Origin: Codonopsis lanceolata
Lineage: Eukaryota; Streptophyta; Magnoliopsida; Asterales; Campanulaceae
Assembly (NCBI GenBank): GCA_013146195.2
Contig: CM028379.1
Coordinates: 105,411,226 to 105,475,225 of the forward strand
Direction: 5' to 3'
Length of the DNA: 64,000 nt
Shown here: one piece after another, positions 1 through 11,701 of the stretch
Numbering within the stretch: position 1 is the stretch's first letter
How the letters are laid out: every line of letters starts with the position of its first letter
Notes under the pieces: model-generated
Database searches by the model: none
Told to the model about the DNA's origin: nothing
Seen by the model: only the letters and a program-made list of their open reading frames with translations
Translations under genes and position numbers: made by a program

Positions 1-674
1 TGTGCAATAATCATTCATCATGGAATGTCGAGTGTTTTGCACTCAATCGTTCAGATAATTTTTATCTGAATGACCTTGAAAATCCTCTTCTCATAACAGT
101 TTCTCGTTCTAGTCTCCTATTGCCCTTTGTTGTTTAAAGATTCATGAATGAATAATTAAGTAAGGATTGAGGCTTGGGAGGACAAAACCAGAAACTGTAC
201 ATAGATTATTTAGACTGATGTAATATGTAATTTATCTTTGAATAAATTCATATGTTCTTACAAATACTTTATCTCTCAGTCCTTATATATCTATGAGCTT
301 TTTACAAACTAATTTATCTTTAGAAAAGCTATTCTCTAATTGATTTCCTAAATCTGCATTTGAAAGAAGTAATAAGTGTGCTGTTGTTCCGAACATATAT
401 TCGTGTACAGTCACTTAAGACTTCTCCAAATCAAAGCCTCTTTACTTTCCACTGCCCAGACTCTTTTTAATAGACTTTTGATTTGACTAGCCGTTTATCG
501 GTAGAGTTGATACTTCTTCTTAGAGCAACTCTACCGGCAGACATGCTCAACATGCTAAACTACAAATGCCACTAAAACTGTGCTTTAAAGATATCCAAAA
601 GAAAAGTTTTTAAATTGGCATTATAGGCTATTCAACCCCCCTCTAGCCTATTTGAGCATTACTGTGGACCAACA
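1..674 (+). mobile_element. 3' part of a Copia-type LTR
   Basis: The stretch ends in CAACA and is followed two bases later by a sequence matching the initiator-Met primer binding site, so it is read as the end of a 5' LTR. The CT-rich tract just before the end is of the kind seen near LTR ends in plant Copia elements of the SIRE/Maximus type. The left LTR boundary is not determinable and probably lies outside the window. Lineage assignment is an inference. Confidence 0.55.
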
Positions 675-676
675 AT

Positions 677-688
677 TGGTATCAGAGC
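677..688 (+). promoter_or_regulatory. Primer binding site (tRNA-iMet)
   Basis: TGGTATCAGAGC is complementary to the 3' end of plant initiator methionine tRNA, the usual primer of Copia reverse transcription. It lies two bases after the CAACA end of the LTR. Confidence 0.75.
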
Positions 689-689
689 A

Positions 690-3600
690 AGGCTCTTCAA
701 GTTTTATGCCAGGACTAACCTCCTGAGAGTTGTGATCCTCAAATGCTCGCTTCAAATGCATGTCGAAAGAAAATTTGTTTTATATATATATTTTTTAAAA
801 ACTTTTGACAAGGATTTCAGTATGAGATAAATTTATGAAAAATGCACTTGTTTTGAAAAATTATTTTGTTTTTTGAAAAATTTCATGAGATAGAAGATTA
901 CTTTGATGAATGTGAGATAATTATTCATATGACAGATATGTATATCAATTGGTACTATGAATAACTGTCTCCAGATGAAAAATTCTCAGATGGATGCTTT
1001 AATTAAGAGGAAATTTGATTCAAGTTCTCTTGACATAAGGCTAACGATTGAAATCAATCCAACACCTTCTCGAGAGAAAATTTTTCTTTAAAATTCTGAA
1101 ACTTTACTGTGAAAGAATTTTATAAAGGACTCCTATCTATTCTCTTGAAAAAGGTTAAGAGTCAAAAACTCTATATCATGAAACGTTGATTGATCTCTCT
1201 GTTATATGATACTTAGCTTCTGAGAACTTTGCCTATATTTCAAAGAATTATTTGAATCCAAGAAAATATGAGTCAGTGTTCTTACGAGTTGTTTGCAAAG
1301 GAAATCTACTCTTTAGACAAGATCTACTACAGATTTATCAGCTTAGATTCAAAAAGACATCTTCTGAATAACATCTACCTCGATCAAGATAACTGTCAAA
1401 AAGGTACATCCCTTGAATTGTGCTCCTTCTTTTAAATCTTTTCTTTGCACTAAAAGACCAAGGGAGAATGAGAAATTCAAGATCCAGTCTTTCTTTCTCA
1501 CGGATCTTCTTGAAATACTTGTTCCAGTATCTAGATTTTTCTGGAGCTTCCTAAAGCTCATAAAATGTTGCTAATGATCTTCTTGATTCTTATTTAGGAA
1601 TGCATATTCTCTCAAGATCAACAAGCACACTTTATTATCACTCTTCCAGTTTTAAAAAGCTTTGCTTGACTGAAAGTACAGGACCTTATTCACCTGATTT
1701 AGTCTTCTTCTTTCTGGATTATGATATATGATTGATTTTCGTCTATGATTCCCTGTTAATCCTGATCATGAGTATATCATCTCTGCATAAACTTATATTT
1801 GCTTGCTCTGCTTTTAACTACTCTCTTCTAGCAAATATATTTATCTTGAGTAATCTTACGCATCATACTTTGCTTCTTTCCATTTCCATTAAAGTATGAT
1901 CTATGAATTACTCATATGGTTTGATGCCTCATTTTCAATAGAAAATTTCTCTGTCATCATCAAACCATTTTCTTTGAAGTACACTCATGTTGCTCAGTAC
2001 TTCATAATCTCAGTTCTATGTGCTGACTTATAGAAGTTTTCACCTTAGTAGTCAATGTGCAAACTACATGGGTATTTTAGCAATTACTACAAAGGTTTAG
2101 GTAAAGCTTTAGAAATTGACTGTTTCTTAAAAGCTAAAGACAGATTTCATAGAATCCCGGTAAAGACAAAAATGACTTTGAAATGTGGGAATTGTACTTC
2201 CCGAAACACTCTTCTGAAAAAGTAAGTGTTTTTTTTTCAAATCCCACTGAAAAATGTTTTATCCACTTAAAGACGTTTTATCTTTTCAAGAAAGCTGAAC
2301 CTTCTTTTCAAAATCCTTTAGCTTTCCAAAGAAGTAACTTTACCGGATATCTAGAAATTAATACCAACTCTCACTTTTCCCCGTATAACTTTATTGAGAG
2401 TGGTTGAAAAGGACTTTTCACTCTTAAATGAGTCGGTCCATTGTTTTGCCTCAGCGAGTATTTATAGAGACATTCCTTCCTTCTTCTCTATCACTCGCAA
2501 ACTACCCCAAACACTATGATAGACACTGATACAAAATCCATTTCTTCAAAAATGTTACTTAGGAGAATTCTTAGCACTAGATCAAGGCTTCTTCTCAACA
2601 ACTTGGAATCACCCTTTCGATTCTTCGAAAGTTGTTTGGTTAGTTTCAAGGATTCCTCTCGCGTGAAGACTTTCCTTAACAACCATTTAGCATATATCTC
2701 CCGCTTCCCTCTATCTTAACACACATTTGTTGCTTCTTCTCATGTAGAAGATCCTCCTATCTTCAGCGAGCCAAATGTGTCTCTTATCGGATTTTCCCTC
2801 TCAAACCCCCGAGGATGAGCACCTGCATTGAAACTGATATCTAGAAAATTCTAGAAGATGTTTATGCAGGATGTCTGGGATAGAGCAATCCAAGCTTACA
2901 TTTGGTAGAGAGGTTGCTATAGAGGAGAAAAGGTTGAGCCCCGCTCCCTCCTTGGCTCACTCTGAGTCCCTTAATCTAGGACCTGTATTCTGTTTGCCAA
3001 CCGGTTAGCTGAATCTGGGTCCATGGTCTTCATAGACATCTCCTTGTAACATCTTTATCTTTAGAATTGTATTAGGTGTTTAGATTAGTTGTTTAAAATG
3101 AGTAGTTAAGTCACCGGAAGTTGTAATGAACTTTGTAATCTTTAGATCCTCTTTGTACTCTAGTTTATTTTGATCTAAATGAGAACTTGTTCAAAACATC
3201 TTTACTTCATGTCTATCTGCTTTTGTACGAACAATCCTTGATAGCATGAAATCTTATATTTGCTTATGATTTCGGTATCTGTACTTTCCATAAAATTTTG
3301 TTCCAAATTCAATACAACAAATATAACTCTGTTGTTAACCCAACATCAAACCAATCCTTAACCATAAAATTTCCTATTCAACAATTGGTATCTGAAGAAA
3401 TAGTGTTGGAATATGGATAATTTTAGTTTTGGATTTCTTAGAAGAAACTGCATACCTTGCAACTACTTCATCAGGAATTATAGATCTCATCTCAACCCAT
3501 GTTGTTCTGGTGAATCTTAATTCCCATCCATAATTTCAGGTCTCTATAGTTTCAACGGTAGACCTTACCTCCGCTGTTGAAACAACGACCCCTCGAGGAA

Positions 3601-4980
3601 CAAGCAGTCTCTTCAAATTCTTTTTCTTATCTATTGCTTCCTCCGTTCAATGACAACTTTGCTCTATATTCTTTCTTGTTTCCTTTGTCTTGAACAAAGA
3701 TGACTTCCTTTCCCTTAAAAGGTTAGTCATCATCTTAGCTGTTGACCTTGAAGCAAAAGTCATTCTCCTTCAGAACCTTCAGCCAAACTAAGTCTGAGTT
3801 ATTTGCTTCTCTGTGATCCAAGTTCTCTAACTTGAATGGTTGTTGTCTTCCGTTTTGCTTCTAAATGCTCTTATCATTCAATTGGGATTCTATTATGAAG
3901 AAGCATAGTCATCAGTTAATCTTTGCCGATGAAGCAGCTGAACCTCCTAACAGCTGCTAAGGCATAAAGGAAGTCTGCCGGTACTCTACATTCTACCCCT
4001 GTCACCTGCAAACCCTGTTCTCTTCCCCAAAAAGGATCGAAGCGCATGAACTATACTAGTGAGGAGGAGCCAACTGCAGAATTTGGTATCATTCAAGTAT
4101 CGATACTACTGTTTCTATTGTTGTTGCTTCTAAAGAAAGAAGCATTCTGCTCTCCCTCCACTTCTGTTTCGTTCTCTTTGCCGATGAAGCTTATGGTACA
4201 TCCTTCCAGAAGCCAAGGCATTCCAAAGGAAAAGCTTGCTGTAATACTCTTCATTCATTTGGTATTGGCAGACCTCAATGTCTGCTGTTCCATCTTTATT
4301 CAGCAAACCTACTTGTCTGCGAAACTTATCTATATATATTCTTTATCAACAGACTTTGCTCCTGCTGACCTTTTTCATCAGCAGACCCTCATCTATGCCG
4401 ACTCTCTTGTCATCCATTCTATTGACAACGGCATACCTCAATCTCTAGTTTACTGATCACCTATCTTTCAATAATTGATATCATCCAAACAATTGGTATC
4501 CTTCAAACAATTGATTGGTATCCTTCAACTTTCAAATATCAGTAAACTTCCACCCTTCTTGAACACAAAATTCAATTGGTATAATAGCTATTCTATGGCT
4601 ATCTTCTTTCATGTGTTCAAAAGACTGATAACCACACATAACCAATAATTGGTATCAGCAAACTTTCATTACTGCTGCATACTTCCTTAAAGTTATCAGT
4701 TGTAACGGTAGACCTCAATGTCTGCTGGTCAAACCTGAACTGCAGACTTTCACCTCTGCCGTTCACAATTTCTCGAACTGCAGACTTCAATCTCTGCCGT
4801 TCACAATCTCATATCAGCATTCTTCACACTCTACTGAAACTAATCAACAAAATTGGTTTCAGACCTTTCACTGCTGATCAACCTTGTGTAACGATATCTT
4901 TGACATAAACGTTTAGGAATATTGATAGTTTTTCAAATATTATTTCAAAACTCTTTCTACAATGATTTCAAAACAATTTT
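690..4980 (+). mobile_element. Decayed internal region of the Copia-like element
   Basis: About 4.3 kb with no long frame and no recognisable gag, protease, integrase or reverse transcriptase motif. It may be a non-autonomous internal region or a heavily mutated one. A second LTR-like end (AACAATTGGTATC) occurs near 3377, and several further ATTGGTATC motifs occur between 4480 and 4660. Short repeats built on 'cagactt...tctgccgtt' run from about 4690 to 4805. The frames around 4046-4456 are low-complexity and are not called as a gene. Confidence 0.4.
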
Positions 4981-5690
4981 GTTATGGAATAACTAGAAGA
5001 ATTGGAAGATTGTTGAAGACTGTGTGGATGACTCAGAAAGCTCCGAAAAATTTCTTTTAGCAAACAAAGAACACAAACCGGAAATTGAAAGCTTACTTCC
5101 AGGCATACTTGATAAAAGTATATACCAACTTTCCTTTAAGAAAAATTCTGCACAAACCGGATATGGCAGGCATAATGTTAAAATGGTCGGTCGAACTCTC
5201 AGGGTATGACATCGACTATGAGCCCAAAAAAACAATCCGAGCACAGGTCCTGGTCAATTTCATCGCTGAAACTTTGTTTACAAAGCAGAAATACGATCAA
5301 GAACAAAATGGCAAAGAGGTCACCCCCGTGATTGAAGAAGCGACCATAATTGGCGAACAAACGAAGACCAGGCCTTTTCAATAGTGGGTCTTGTTCGTGG
5401 ATGGATTTGCGGGGGCAGCAAGAAGTGGGGCAGGTCTCTCCTGCTCATTCCGGAGTCAGGAGAATTGAATATGGCCTTAAGATTTCAATTTAAGACCTCG
5501 AACAATCAGGCCGAGTACGAAGCTTTGGTCGCCGGAATCGAGCTCGCATTAAGCTTAGGGGCCGAGGACATTGTAATTTACAATGATTCCCAGCTAGTGG
5601 TTAAACAAGTGTTAGGCGAATACGAAGCAAATCACCCTAGTGTTGACCAAGTATCAACAATTGACACAAAAATTGTTGACACGATTTAAA
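4981..5690 (+). pseudogene. Tat-lineage Ty3/Gypsy RNase H regions (pol fragment)
   Basis: Around 5090-5290 the translation shows the end of the reverse transcriptase-linked RNase H and connection, with LRKILHKPD and KWSVELSGYDIDYEP. Around 5385-5650 there is a second RNase H-like domain, with VLFVDGFAGAA, NNQAEYEALVAGIELA and YNDSQLVVKQVLGEY. Two RNase H domains in a row mark the Tat lineage of plant Gypsy elements, where the second is the archaeal-type copy. A TAG stop lies at 5381-5383, and frameshifts fall near 5440 and 5650. Everything upstream (gag, protease, reverse transcriptase) is missing, so this is a 5'-truncated relic. Confidence 0.8.
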
Positions 5691-7092
5691 TATTGGGAGC
5701 TGGAGCAAATCCTTAGAGATGAAATTCTGGAGCAGATTACTTTTCCAAGATCGCATCCTCGGAAGCTGATGAGGTACCTCCCGACGTCGAACTCATGCTT
5801 CTCAAATGCCCAGCCATCGACCAGGAGGAAATTATGGTAGTCACGGAGGCTTCAAGATGTTGGATCGATGACATAAAGGGCTACATTGAACAGGGCATCC
5901 TACTGGATGAAAAGAGCGAAACACAAACAGTAAGGAACTGAGCATGCATATACTCGGTTATAGGGGGTATGCTATACAAAAGATCCAATGCAAAGCCTCT
6001 TCATCGATGCATACGGCCAAAAATGATGAATGATCTGCTGACCGAGGTACATGAAGGCGAATGTGGGGGACATCTAAGTGCGAGGACACTTTTGGGCAAA
6101 ATGAACTTTATGGGTATTACTGGCCGAGCATGAGAAGGGACGTAGCAGAGTATGTGAGGAAATGCAACAAGTGCCAGAGATATGCAAACATTCCACGACT
6201 TCCCTCGGTCCTACAAACACCGGTGGTCACGGCATGGCCCTTTAACATGTGGGGAATTGACCTTATTGGCCCTTTCCCCAAAGCCAAACATGGATGCGAA
6301 TATGTTATTGTCACAGTGGATTACTTCACCAAATGGATAGAAGCAAAACCGCTCGCTAGTATACCCGAGGACCAAGTAATAAAATTCGTATACGAGCAAA
6401 TCTTCTGCCTTTTCGGATTACCTCAGATGATTGTTTTCGATCATGACACTCAGTTTTCAAAAAAGTTCACGACGAGCTGCGAAAGACTGAATGTCAAACA
6501 CCAAATATCCTCGGTGGCTCATCCACAAGGCAATGGTCAGGCAGAGGCAGGAAACGAAAAGATCATGTATGCCTTAAAGAGAAACTTAGACGACAAAAAA
6601 TGAAGCTGGCTAGAGCAGTTGCCGATCGTCCTATGGGGAATTAGAACGTCAATTCGGGGATCTACTGGTGAAACCCCGTTCGCACTTACTTATGGGTCGG
6701 AGGCAATGACACTGGTTGAATTAGCCCTCATAACAGCTCGGGTCACCTTCTTCGATCAAGAGCAGAACAAATCTTCCAGACAGCTTGACCTCGACAACTT
6801 TGAAGAAAAACGACTGGAAGCCCGCCTTAGAATGATCAACTACAAAAAGCTTACCAAGATCCATCACGATAAGAAAGTAAAACCGAGAACTTTCTTAGTT
6901 GGTGGTTTGGTCCTAAGAAAGATATAGGCGACTGGCAGAAAGATAGGAAGGAACAAGCTTTCACCAAATTGGGAGGGCCTGTTCAGAATAACCAACATTG
7001 TGAAAGAATGAACTTATCGACTGGAAGAGCCCGATGACACACCATTGAAAAACCCTCAGCATGCCAATCATCTCAAAGCTTACTATCACTGA
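5691..7092 (+). pseudogene. Tat-lineage Ty3/Gypsy integrase (pol fragment)
   Basis: The HHCC zinc-binding part is visible (VHEGECGGH, then CNKCQRYA near 6170), broken by a frameshift near 6110. The catalytic core follows: WGIDLIGPFP carries the first Asp, VFDHDTQF the second, and NGQAEAGNE the Glu. A C-terminal part with GETPFALTYGSEA and a chromodomain-free tail runs to a TGA at 7090-7092. In-frame stops occur at 6601 (TGA), 6925 (TAG) and 7009 (TGA). It directly follows the second RNase H domain, the normal Tat order, and precedes the 85-bp tandem repeat in the 3' untranslated part. It is non-functional. Confidence 0.85.
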
Positions 7093-7164
7093 TGTAACCT
7101 CTGGGCAAAATTCAAAACATTTAATAAATGATGTATATTTCCAAACGCAAGAATGTTCGCCATC

Positions 7165-7975
7165 CGCTCATTCCCATCCTTGTACGAAGGTGGGACTAAG
7201 GCCTTATCCTCGGCACGCGAGGAAGGTCACAATAAAGAAATGAGCTAAGTGCTCATTCCCATCCTCATACGGAGGTGGGACTAAGGCCTTATCCTCGGCA
7301 CGCGAGGAAGGTTACAATAAAGATATAAGCTAAGTGCTTATTCTCATCCTCGTACGGAGGTGGGACAAAGGCCTTATCCTCGGTACACTAGGAAGGTCAC
7401 AATAAAGAAATGACCTAAGTGCTCATTCTCATCCTCGTACGGAGGTGGGACTATGGCCTTATCCTTGGCACGCGAGGAAGGTCACAATAAAGAAATGAGC
7501 TAAGTGCTCATTCACATCCTCGTACGGAGGTGGGACTAAGGCCTTATCCTCGGCACGCGTGGACGGTCACAATAAAGAAATGAGCTAAGTGTTCATTCCC
7601 ATCCTCGTACGGAGGTGAGACTAAGGCCTTATCCTCAGCACGCGAGGAAGGTTACAATAAAGAAATAAGTTAAGTGCTCATTCCCATCCTCGTACGGAGG
7701 TGGGACTAAGGCCTTATCCTCGGCACGCGAGGAAGGTCACAATAAAGAAATGAGCTAAGTGCTCATTTTCATCCTCGTACGGAGGTGTGACTAAGGCCTT
7801 ATTCTCGGCACGTGGGGAAGGTCACAATAAAGAAATGAGCTAAGTGCTCATTCCCATCCTTGTACAGAGGTGGGACTAGGGCCTTAGCCTCGGCACGCGA
7901 TGAAGGTCACAATAAGAAATGAGCTAAGTACTCATTCTAAGGTTTTATCCTCGGTACACGAGGAAGACTACAAAT
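7165..7975. repeat. 85-bp tandem repeat in the Tat element 3' region
   Basis: Ten nearly identical units. The marker TAAGTGCTCATT recurs at 7246, 7331, 7416, 7501, 7586, 7671, 7756, 7841 and 7925, a spacing of exactly 85 bp except the last (84, one A lost). Each unit carries CTCGTACGGAGG and CTCGGCACGCGAG, both able to form short hairpins. Tat and Ogre elements are known to carry hyper-variable tandem repeats between integrase and the 3' LTR, and some plant satellites arise from them. A few units have single-base changes only, which suggests recent expansion. Confidence 0.95.
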
Positions 7976-8121
7976 AAATTAAAATAAAGACTGAAACGAC
8001 AAGCAAGAACAAAACAAAAATAAAAATCAAATGGTCGATATATCAGAACCAAAAGCCAAGAGAGCAAAAACTGTTTAGTTACAACAACAAATATCAGTAA
8101 ATTGTTTGAAAGATACGAGCA
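7976..8121 (+). mobile_element. Rest of the Tat element 3' untranslated region
   Basis: Short A-rich stretch after the tandem array. The expected Tat 3' LTR is not reached, because the minus-strand LTR begins at 8122. No coding content was seen. Confidence 0.5.
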
Positions 8122-9380
8122 TGATCGTATCTTATTTTAATTAATTCATTGCAACTGCACTAGACTATTGTAGAATAGCTTGGGAAGTAAGGGTCGAACC
8201 ACAGAGACAAGAAGAATACTAATGGCAGGAATATTTATAGCTTTTTAAACTAAGGGAGGTTTTTATTTGTTTTGTTTAATCTAATTTTATTCTACTAAAA
8301 CATGAAATTTAATTAATACTAGCAGCAATTACAGTTTATAAAGATCTTATGGGGGAGGGAAATCTAGGATTGGGGTTCACTTGCATCTACTCTATTGCTT
8401 ATTTAAATAAAGTATCATTCAATACCTTGGGTTCGTTCACGAAAGATAGATATAGCTTGTCAAATTATAGTTCAGTCTCCATCCCAAATAATTCATCCAA
8501 TCTATATCCTAAGAACAAGAACATATGGATCCTATCTGTCACTTAGGTCATATATATGAACCTGACCCTAACTTATCATTCTCGTGCATCGATAAGGTCA
8601 ATTTATCACGATGGTGAGCCAGTGTACGACATATGCATTTGGCCGTGCATCTATCCGCACCTCTAGGCCTTTATTACTTGCGATTCCATTCATTTGGTCA
8701 AAGCTAGACAATAAAGGGATTGATAAACATCATGATCAACAAGAATTGAATGAATAAAAATATATTAAGTAATAGATTTGATACAAGTTACCTCCCAATT
8801 CCTAGATTAATGGACGGTTAGTTCATCCTTGACGATGAACCAGACTGCGGGATGAAGGAATACATGAATCTATCTTCAAAACTATAATTATAACTACTAA
8901 ACTATGTAATACAAACTAAAATCGGTCTTAAAACCGTTTTCTAATTATTTCTGAACGTCCTTTGGCTTTGGCTACCGTCTTCTTTATATATCAAAGTGTT
9001 TTAGGGGAATAGGAGGTTCAATCCAAGTGGAAGACCCGTAAGTCGGTTTCTGGGGACCTTGCGGCCGCATGGTGTTTATACCTTGCGTCATGAGGGTCTC
9101 AACGTCTTGATCTTCTTTCTGTCTACCTTGCGAGGGCAAGGCCTTGGAGGCTTGCGGTCGCAAGGTGACCAGATTTCTCCTTTTGCATCTTTTCAATAGT
9201 TGCACTTTGCACCCTTCTTTGAAATCTTCAATAAAAGCCCTATAAATTCCATAAGTCCACCTAAAACCCTGAAACTTACAATATAGCTCAAAAACACATA
9301 TTAGTATTCAAAAGCCTCGTGGAATTGCTATTTCTAAGTCATAAAAGTACCTGATAAAGACGTATAAAATACGTATATCA
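8122..9380 (-). mobile_element. Gypsy LTR, minus strand
   Basis: Read on the minus strand it begins TGATATACGTATTTTATACG at 9380 and ends GATACGATCA at 8122, and it is homologous along its length to the plus-strand LTR at 10211-11523. Shared blocks include the GGTTCGACCCTT stretch near the 3' end, the CCACGAGGCTTTTG stretch near the 5' end, and the CCTTGCG...CGCAAGG palindromes in the middle. A purine tract (AAGTTTTGGGG) lies just before the LTR start on the minus strand, so this is read as the 3' LTR of a minus-strand element. No clean target duplication was found. Confidence 0.8.
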
Positions 9381-10210
9381 AATACCCCAAAACTTAGACT
9401 TTACTCGTCCACGAGTAAACAATATTTATAAATACAAAAGCAATTAAAGAAATAAACAAAAATCTTTTTGGAGGGTGATACTATTTACACTTTTCTAGAA
9501 ACCCACAAATTCAAGGAGACTCTAACGAGCGACTCGACTATGCAGATAAATATAAAAACTAATAAATACAAAAGCAAGTAAAAATTATACTAAAAGCAAT
9601 AAATACAAAACTAAAAAATCTTCTTTTTTTTTCAATCTCAGGTCACTAAAGCATGGCATATCAATGTCGTCTCAGAAAGATGCTCACCACATATGTGCAG
9701 ACTAATTAACAAAACAAACTGACTTATACTCAAGCTGCTGCCAGTCTTAATTTCTCTGTGTGTGTGTGATAACCAGTCATAGAGAATATCTTAACTTAAA
9801 CAGTTTTATTAAGCTAAACACAACATTCATTCTAAAAATCAGGATTTTCAATAAAAATTAATGCAACACAGAGTATGAAATCTATCATCCAAACCCGGTC
9901 TATTATAGAAAGAGAGAACACCAAGGATTTCAAATACTTATACATCCATCCCATGCACTTCCTATGTATGACATACAATGCTTTCATGCCCCCAATTACT
10001 TGCAATAGCTAAGATTATGCTAACACTGCGAGCTCACGAATAATATGAATATATGAAGTAGGGATCAATTTACATGCATTACCATCAAATCAACAAACAC
10101 AAGCATTAGTAAGAAGATCAATAGGTCTTTAATAACTTGTACTGTAAGGCCTTGGTGTCGGGGGATATGATGGAAATGACATAGAATACAAAATAAGAGA
10201 GCAAGATTAC
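9381..10210 (-). mobile_element. 3' untranslated region of the minus-strand Gypsy element
   Basis: Non-coding A-rich DNA between two oppositely oriented LTRs. On the minus strand it ends in a polypurine tract next to the LTR at 9380. It is interrupted at 10210 by the plus-strand Athila-like element, whose insertion separated it from the rest of its own internal region. Bases ATTAC (10206-10210) would be one copy of that insertion's target duplication; the partner copy is not visible. Confidence 0.55.
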
Positions 10211-11523
10211 TGATCGATGTATTTTATACGTCGATTTTATATGCTTCTATGGCTTAAATTATGCTATTTCACGAGGCTTTTGGCTACTAATATATGTTTT
10301 CGGTGAGTTTTGTAAGTTTCAGGGTTATTTGTGAAAATATGCGAAACTCCAGGGTTTTAAGTGCAAATTTCAAGAAGGGCCAAAAAGGATAAATGAAGAA
10401 AAAAATGAAGACTGTCAATACTGGACACCTTGCGGACGCAAGGTGCCTCAGACCTTGCGACCGCAAGGTAGGCAGTACAGGTCATAAAGCAGAACTCAAG
10501 AAACCAAAAGGCAGACACACTGGAGACCTTGCGGACGCAAGGTATCCAACACCTTGCGACCGCAAGGTGGTCAGAATGCTTGATTTTCGGATTTTCACAC
10601 AGTTATTCGATTGGATTACAACTCCCGGGTATATATTGAAGTCAGATGCCGAGCCAAAAAGGGAGGACGACTGGAAGCTCTCTTTAATATATTTTAGGTA
10701 GTTTTTAGATTGTATAACATAGTTAAATTTTGTAATTTCAAGTATTGAAGATCAAATCATGTATCCGATCATCTCCATGTCTTTGTTCATTGTCTATGAT
10801 GAACTAAATTCATCCATAATCTAGGAGGTGGGAGGTAACTTGTATCAAATTTATGCTTTAATTCTTATATATGTTCATTCAATGCTTGTTGATTGTGTTG
10901 TTTATCAATCCCTATATTATTTTGCTTTGAACAAATGAATGTAATCGCAAATAATAAAGGCTTAGAGGTGCGGATAACTGCATGACCAATGTGCATATGT
11001 TGTACACTGGCTCACCAACACAATAAATTGGACCTATCGATGCACGAGAGTGATAAGTTAGGACCAGGTTCTTACATGATCTAGGTGACAGATAGATCAT
11101 AAATCTAGGTGACAACTAGATTGATAGTTCTGTGCTTAGGATATAGAATGGATGAATTTTGGGATGGAGAATTTGAACCAATTGTTCAACGTGACTATAT
11201 CTATTTTTAGTGAACGAACCAAAGACATTGAATGATAATTATTATGAATTGAACATAAAAGAGATACAAGTGAAACCCAAAATCCTAGATTGCCACCCAC
11301 CATAAGATCTTCATATCTGTTATTACTGTCTAATTAGTTAAACATCTATAAATAGTAGTTTAGAGTAGAAATAAATATAAAAACCCCATTTAGATTAATA
11401 ATTTGCTATCAATAAATTGCCAATTCGTGATCACTTGTCTCGTGGTTCGACCCTTGCTTCCAATACTATTCTATAATAGTCTTGTCCACTTGCAAGGAAA
11501 AAGATTAATTAAAACATCGATCA
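10211..11523 (+). mobile_element. 5' LTR of an Athila-like Gypsy element
   Basis: The LTR starts TGATCGATGT and ends ACATCGATCA, a perfect 10-bp terminal inverted repeat including the canonical TG...CA. The end is followed six bases later by a tRNA-Asp primer site. The LTR is 1313 bp and homologous to the minus-strand LTR at 8122-9380. It contains four 18-bp palindromes between 10428 and 10568. The matching 3' LTR is not in the window and probably falls in the assembly gap at 17579. Confidence 0.9.
10428..10568. repeat. Four palindromes in a 98-bp direct duplication in the LTR
   Basis: ACCTTGCGGACGCAAGGT lies at 10428-10445 and 10526-10543; ACCTTGCGACCGCAAGGT lies at 10453-10470 and 10551-10568. 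Each has perfect 8-bp arms around a 2-bp centre, GA and AC alternating. The pair is duplicated with a 98-bp period. Degenerate relatives occur in the inverted LTR around 9050-9170. Confidence 0.9.
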
Positions 11524-11529
11524 AGTTTT

Positions 11530-11547
11530 TGGCGCCGTTGCCGGGGA
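11530..11547 (+). promoter_or_regulatory. Primer binding site (tRNA-Asp)
   Basis: TGGCGCCGTTGCCGGGGA is the complement of the 3' 18 bases of plant tRNA-Asp, the primer of Athila and several other Gypsy lineages. Confidence 0.9.
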
Positions 11548-11701
11548 CAAGCTAGTTCACGTAGTTAGTTTGTTGGTAGCGTAGTTTTTAATTTAATTTA
11601 GTTTTTAGTTTAATTTTCAGTTTTCATAAAAATAAAAAATACAAAAAGATTTTATTTTATTTTTAATAGTTAGTTGTTTTAAATTGCTTTAATTTATTTT
11701 T

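Noticed and set aside
4046..4456. 136-codon open frame as a host gene
   Set aside because: Low-complexity Leu/Ser-rich translation with no motif, inside a retroelement remnant that has repeats of cagac/ctgcc words.
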